64,000 nt of DNA from Elusimicrobiota bacterium (GTDB lineage Bacteria; Elusimicrobiota; Elusimicrobia; UBA1565; UBA9628): positions 1-64,000 of the forward strand of contig JACRDT010000003.1 in assembly GCA_016212795.1 (NCBI GenBank), read 5' to 3'. The number at the start of each line of letters is the position of its first letter. The first letter of the stretch is position 1. The notes under the pieces were generated by a model. That model made no database searches. It was not told the DNA's origin and saw only the letters and a program-made list of their open reading frames with translations. This document shows positions 61,561 to 64,000 of the stretch, piece by piece. Both the position numbers and the translations under genes were made by a program.

Positions 61561-62322
61561 ATGCAAGCCTTGCGAAGAAGGGATTTCCTCAGGATAACGG
61601 CCGGAGCGGCCGCGTCGCTGCTGGCCGGCGCGCTGCGCGCGCCGGCGGCTTGGGCGGAGAAGTTCTACCGGGAGCCGCCCTGGCGGCGCAAGAAGCCCTA
61701 CTGGGGCTTCGGCGTGGACGTCGACAAGTGCATAGGCTGCGCCCGGTGCGTGGACGCGTGCAAGACGGAGAACGACGTCCCCCGCGAGCCTTTCTATTTC
61801 CGCACCTGGGTCGAGCGCTACGTCATCCGCAAGGACGGGGAGGTCCAGATCGAGGCGCCCAACGGCGGGCTGGACGGCTACCCCCGCGTCGAGGACGCGG
61901 CGACCGTGGCCAAGAGCTTCTTCGTCCCCAAGCTCTGCAACCTCTGCGAGAACTCGCCCTGCGTCCAGGTGTGCCCCGTGGGCGCCACCTTCAAGACCGA
62001 GGACGGCGTCGTCCTCATCGACAAGAAATACTGCATCGGCTGCCGCTACTGCATCCAGGCCTGCCCCTACGGCACCCGCTACTTCCACCCCGTCCTCCAG
62101 GTCGCCGACAAGTGCTCGGTATGCTACCACCGCCTCAAGCGGGGCCTGGTCACGGCCTGCGTCGAGGTCTGCCCGACGGGCGCCAGGATGGTCGGCGACC
62201 TCAGCGACCCGGAGAGCAACGTCACCAAATTCCGCGAGAACAACAGGGTCCAGGCCCTCAAGGCGAACATGGGCACGGAGCCCAAGCTGGTCTATAAAGG
62301 CCTCGACAAGGAGGTCCGGTAG
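61561..62322 (+). CDS. Exported four-cluster ferredoxin subunit (HybA/DsrO/NrfC type)
   Basis: A 253-residue protein with a Tat signal (RRRDFLRITAGAAAS), followed by four [4Fe-4S] motifs: CIGCARCVDACK, CNLCENSPCVQVCPVG, CIGCRYCIQACPYG and CSVCYHRL...CVEVCPTG. Such subunits link a periplasmic catalytic or cytochrome module to an NrfD-type membrane subunit, here encoded by the next gene (TAGTG overlap). No catalytic molybdoenzyme is next to it, so the multiheme cytochromes are its likely partners. ATG at 61561 is preferred over the TTG at 61555. Confidence 0.9.
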   Translation: MQALRRRDFLRITAGAAASLLAGALRAPAAWAEKFYREPPWRRKKPYWGFGVDVDKCIGCARCVDACKTENDVPREPFYFRTWVERYVIRKDGEVQIEAPNGGLDGYPRVEDAATVAKSFFVPKLCNLCENSPCVQVCPVGATFKTEDGVVLIDKKYCIGCRYCIQACPYGTRYFHPVLQVADKCSVCYHRLKRGLVTACVEVCPTGARMVGDLSDPESNVTKFRENNRVQALKANMGTEPKLVYKGLDKEVR

Positions 62323-63524
62323 TGCACGACGCGGTCGTCGTCGCCCTGCGCGAGACCCTGGGCAAGGTCACCGGGTTCATCTACCCCAACGAGCTGGAGC
62401 TCCAGTGGAGCATCCTCATCGTCCTCTACCCCTACCTCACCGGGCTGGTGGCGGGCGCCTTCATCCTGGCCTCGCTCGAGCGCGTCTTCAACGTCAAGGT
62501 GCTCAAGCCCACCTACCGGCTCTCCCTGCTGACCGCGCTGGCCTTCCTGGTGATCGCCCCGCTCCCGCTCCAGGTGCACCTCGGACATCCGGAGCGGTCC
62601 TTCAACATCCTCTTCACCCCGAACCCGACCTCGGCCATGGCCATGTTCGGCTTCGTCTACCTGTGGTACCTCATGGCCGTGCTCCTGCTGGAGATCTGGC
62701 TCGACTACCGCAAGGACATCGTGGGCTGGGCGGACAGCGACCCCTCCTGGCTCAAGAGGCTCATCTACAAGGTCATGACCCTGGGCGTGTTCAAGCCCAC
62801 GGCGAAGTCCTTCGAGATCGACGACAAGGTCGGCCGGGCCCTCACCGTCATCGGCCTGCCCTCCGCCATCCTCCTCCACGGCTACGTGGGCTTCATCTTC
62901 GGCTCCATCAAGGCCAACCCCTGGTGGTCCACGCCCTTGATGCCCATCATCTTCCTCTTCTCCGCCATGGCCTCGGGGATCGCGGGCGTCTTGCTCCTCT
63001 ACATGTTCCTGTGCTGGGCGCGCGACGTCGAGATCGAGATGCCCTGCCTGGACACCGTGGCCAAGTACTTCCTGACCGCGGTCATCATCGCCTTCTCCCT
63101 CGAGATGCTCGAGACCGTCCAGAAGGCCTACGAGGCCGAGGAGCACTTCGACATCCTCCAGCTCCTCATCGAGGGCAAGCTCTACCTCAGCCTCATCGTG
63201 GTGCAGGTCTGGCTGGGCTCCCTCATGCCCATCCTGCTCGTGGGCCTCACCCAGCTCTTCGAGCTCCCCGACAAGGTCCGCAAGGTATTCTACGCGGTGT
63301 CCGGCAGCCTGAGCCTCGTCGGCATCTTCGCCATGCGCTGGAACGTGGTGGTAGGCGGCCAGTTCTTCTCCAAGAGCCTCATGGGCTTCACCACTTACAA
63401 GCTGGAACTGGCCGGCCGCGAAGGGCTCTTCAGCGCCTTTGTCATCAGCATCCTTCCTCTGGTCGTCCTCGGAGTCCTGCTTTGGCTGCTGCCTCCTTGG
63501 GAAAAGAAGCCCGCCAAGGCCTGA
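62322..63524 (+). CDS. NrfD/PsrC-type quinone-binding membrane subunit
   Basis: A 400-residue integral membrane protein with about nine or ten helices. Typical of the NrfD family are FIYPNELELQWSILIVLYPYLTGLVAGAF near the N-terminus, VHLGHPERSFNILFTPNPTSAMAMFGFVYL (His and Asn/Thr of the quinone site), ILLHGYVGFIFGSIKANPWWSTPLMPIIFLFSA and MRWNVVVGGQ near the end. It passes electrons between menaquinone and the ferredoxin subunit. The start is GTG, overlapping the previous stop (TAGTG). Confidence 0.92.
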   Translation: MHDAVVVALRETLGKVTGFIYPNELELQWSILIVLYPYLTGLVAGAFILASLERVFNVKVLKPTYRLSLLTALAFLVIAPLPLQVHLGHPERSFNILFTPNPTSAMAMFGFVYLWYLMAVLLLEIWLDYRKDIVGWADSDPSWLKRLIYKVMTLGVFKPTAKSFEIDDKVGRALTVIGLPSAILLHGYVGFIFGSIKANPWWSTPLMPIIFLFSAMASGIAGVLLLYMFLCWARDVEIEMPCLDTVAKYFLTAVIIAFSLEMLETVQKAYEAEEHFDILQLLIEGKLYLSLIVVQVWLGSLMPILLVGLTQLFELPDKVRKVFYAVSGSLSLVGIFAMRWNVVVGGQFFSKSLMGFTTYKLELAGREGLFSAFVISILPLVVLGVLLWLLPPWEKKPAKA

Positions 63525-63573
63525 TTCCGTCATTCAGTCCGCCACATCGCGCAAGGAGGTTCCCCTAGAGGCA

Positions 63574-63999
63574 ATGAATAGAAGACAATTCATCGATCTC
63601 ATCATCGGCGGGGGGGCGCTCGGGTGCCTCGCCTCCGCGGTCTACCCCGTCCTGCGCTACATGCTGCCCCCGGAGCAGGTCGAGGCCGAGCCCGACTCCC
63701 TCAAGGTGGGCGCCATCAAGGACTTCCCCGCCGGCTCGAGCAAGATCGTCAAGTTCGGGCGAAAGCCCGTGATCGTCATCCGGGACCTCAAAGGCGGCTT
63801 CCACGCCCTCGCCGCGACCTGCACGCACCTCGACTGCATCGTGCAGTACCAGAAGGACAACGACATCGTCTGGTGCGCCTGCCACAACGGCAAATACGAC
63901 CTGAGCGGCAAGAATGTCTCCGGCCCGCCGCCCCGGCCGCTCGACCGCCTCGAGGTGAAGGTCGCCGGAGACGACGTCACGGTGGTCAAGACCGCATGA
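63574..63999 (+). CDS. Second Rieske iron-sulfur protein
   Basis: A 141-residue Rieske protein with an N-terminal membrane anchor (MNRRQFIDLIIGGGALGCLAS, Tat-like) and the cluster motifs CTHLDC and CACHNGKYD, followed by VSGPPPRPLDRLEVKV. The second motif has CxCHNG rather than CPCHGS, so the reduction potential may differ from the first Rieske protein (37681-38178). AAGGAGG lies 17 nt upstream. The stop overlaps another ATG, probably the start of a cytochrome b gene that continues past the window. Confidence 0.93.
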   Translation: MNRRQFIDLIIGGGALGCLASAVYPVLRYMLPPEQVEAEPDSLKVGAIKDFPAGSSKIVKFGRKPVIVIRDLKGGFHALAATCTHLDCIVQYQKDNDIVWCACHNGKYDLSGKNVSGPPPRPLDRLEVKVAGDDVTVVKTA

Positions 64000-64000
64000 A
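63996..64000 (+). CDS. Start of a truncated gene, probably cytochrome b
   Basis: ATG at 63996-63998 overlaps the TGA of the Rieske gene (ATGA) and the window ends two bases later. Only position argues for a gene here: Rieske genes are commonly followed by cytochrome b, and almost every junction in this operon uses this overlap. Confidence 0.35.

Noticed and set aside
1..64000. tRNA, rRNA, riboswitch or phage genes
   Set aside because: No cloverleaf, rRNA or known leader motif was recognised by eye; a covariance search would be needed to exclude small RNAs.

Overview
The window is about 64 kb of very GC-rich bacterial DNA. Genes are packed tightly, and stop and start codons often overlap (ATGA or TGATG). 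No rRNA, tRNA, CRISPR array, phage or transposase gene was seen. The gene style is Ala/Pro-rich secreted proteins, many TPR proteins, Ser/Thr kinases, caspase-ankyrin proteins and large multiheme cytochromes. This suggests a Gram-negative, respiring, probably anaerobic or facultative member of a little-studied phylum. Elusimicrobiota is my best guess, by inference only; no marker gene here settles it.

Layout. (1) 1-7222: a palindromic repeat, then a minus-strand operon (SirB1-like protein, a cysteine-free thioredoxin-fold protein, dipeptide epimerase, DsbA-like oxidoreductase, two SGNH hydrolases). (2) 7301-11848, plus strand: a fused XdhC/nucleotidyltransferase behind a hairpin cassette with its own short ORF, a membrane protein with a cyclic-nucleotide-binding partner, and an M28 peptidase. 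(3) 11835-18212, minus: ankyrin-caspase protein, PolX, and a membrane TPR kinase with altered catalytic residues. (4) 18331-20645: OsmC diverging from a persulfide-sensor-type ArsR regulator, a rhodanese and a Pro-rich protein. (5) 20655-25993: hisS, a small membrane protein and a 1221-residue coiled-coil protein. (6) 26194-40549, minus: an eleven-gene redox operon. It holds an Rrf2 regulator, an FAD/ferredoxin oxidoreductase, a Rieske protein, cytochrome b, a seven-heme cytochrome c, a type II DMSO-reductase-family alpha-beta-gamma enzyme with its TorD chaperone, an aldehyde:ferredoxin oxidoreductase and MoaD. (7) 40605-49442: a kinase split by a poly-G frameshift, two hypothetical secreted or membrane proteins, glnS, a HEAT-like protein and a zinc-ribbon TPR protein. 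(8) 49510-56369: M3 peptidase, then a heme cluster (AhbD-like radical SAM, hemE, hemH, hemY). (9) 56386-64000: a 19-heme cytochrome c/b fusion diverging from a NapC-type multiheme protein, a tetraheme protein, a ferredoxin, an NrfD subunit, a second Rieske protein and the first bases of another gene.

The heme cluster and both electron-transfer clusters fit together as heme supply plus quinone-linked respiration with periplasmic multiheme relays.

The most unusual signal is in the repeats. A hairpin cassette occurs about ten times, usually at gene junctions. Its right arm is a Shine-Dalgarno-like GGGGAGG, and its left part often starts ATGAAACGG. It encodes short peptides whose stop overlaps the next gene's ATG, or it becomes the N- or C-terminus of the neighbouring protein. 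A second palindromic family of about 60 bp sits in frame inside coding sequences and is translated from either strand. A third, MITE-like element separates hemE and hemH and appears to supply the stop of one and the start of the other.
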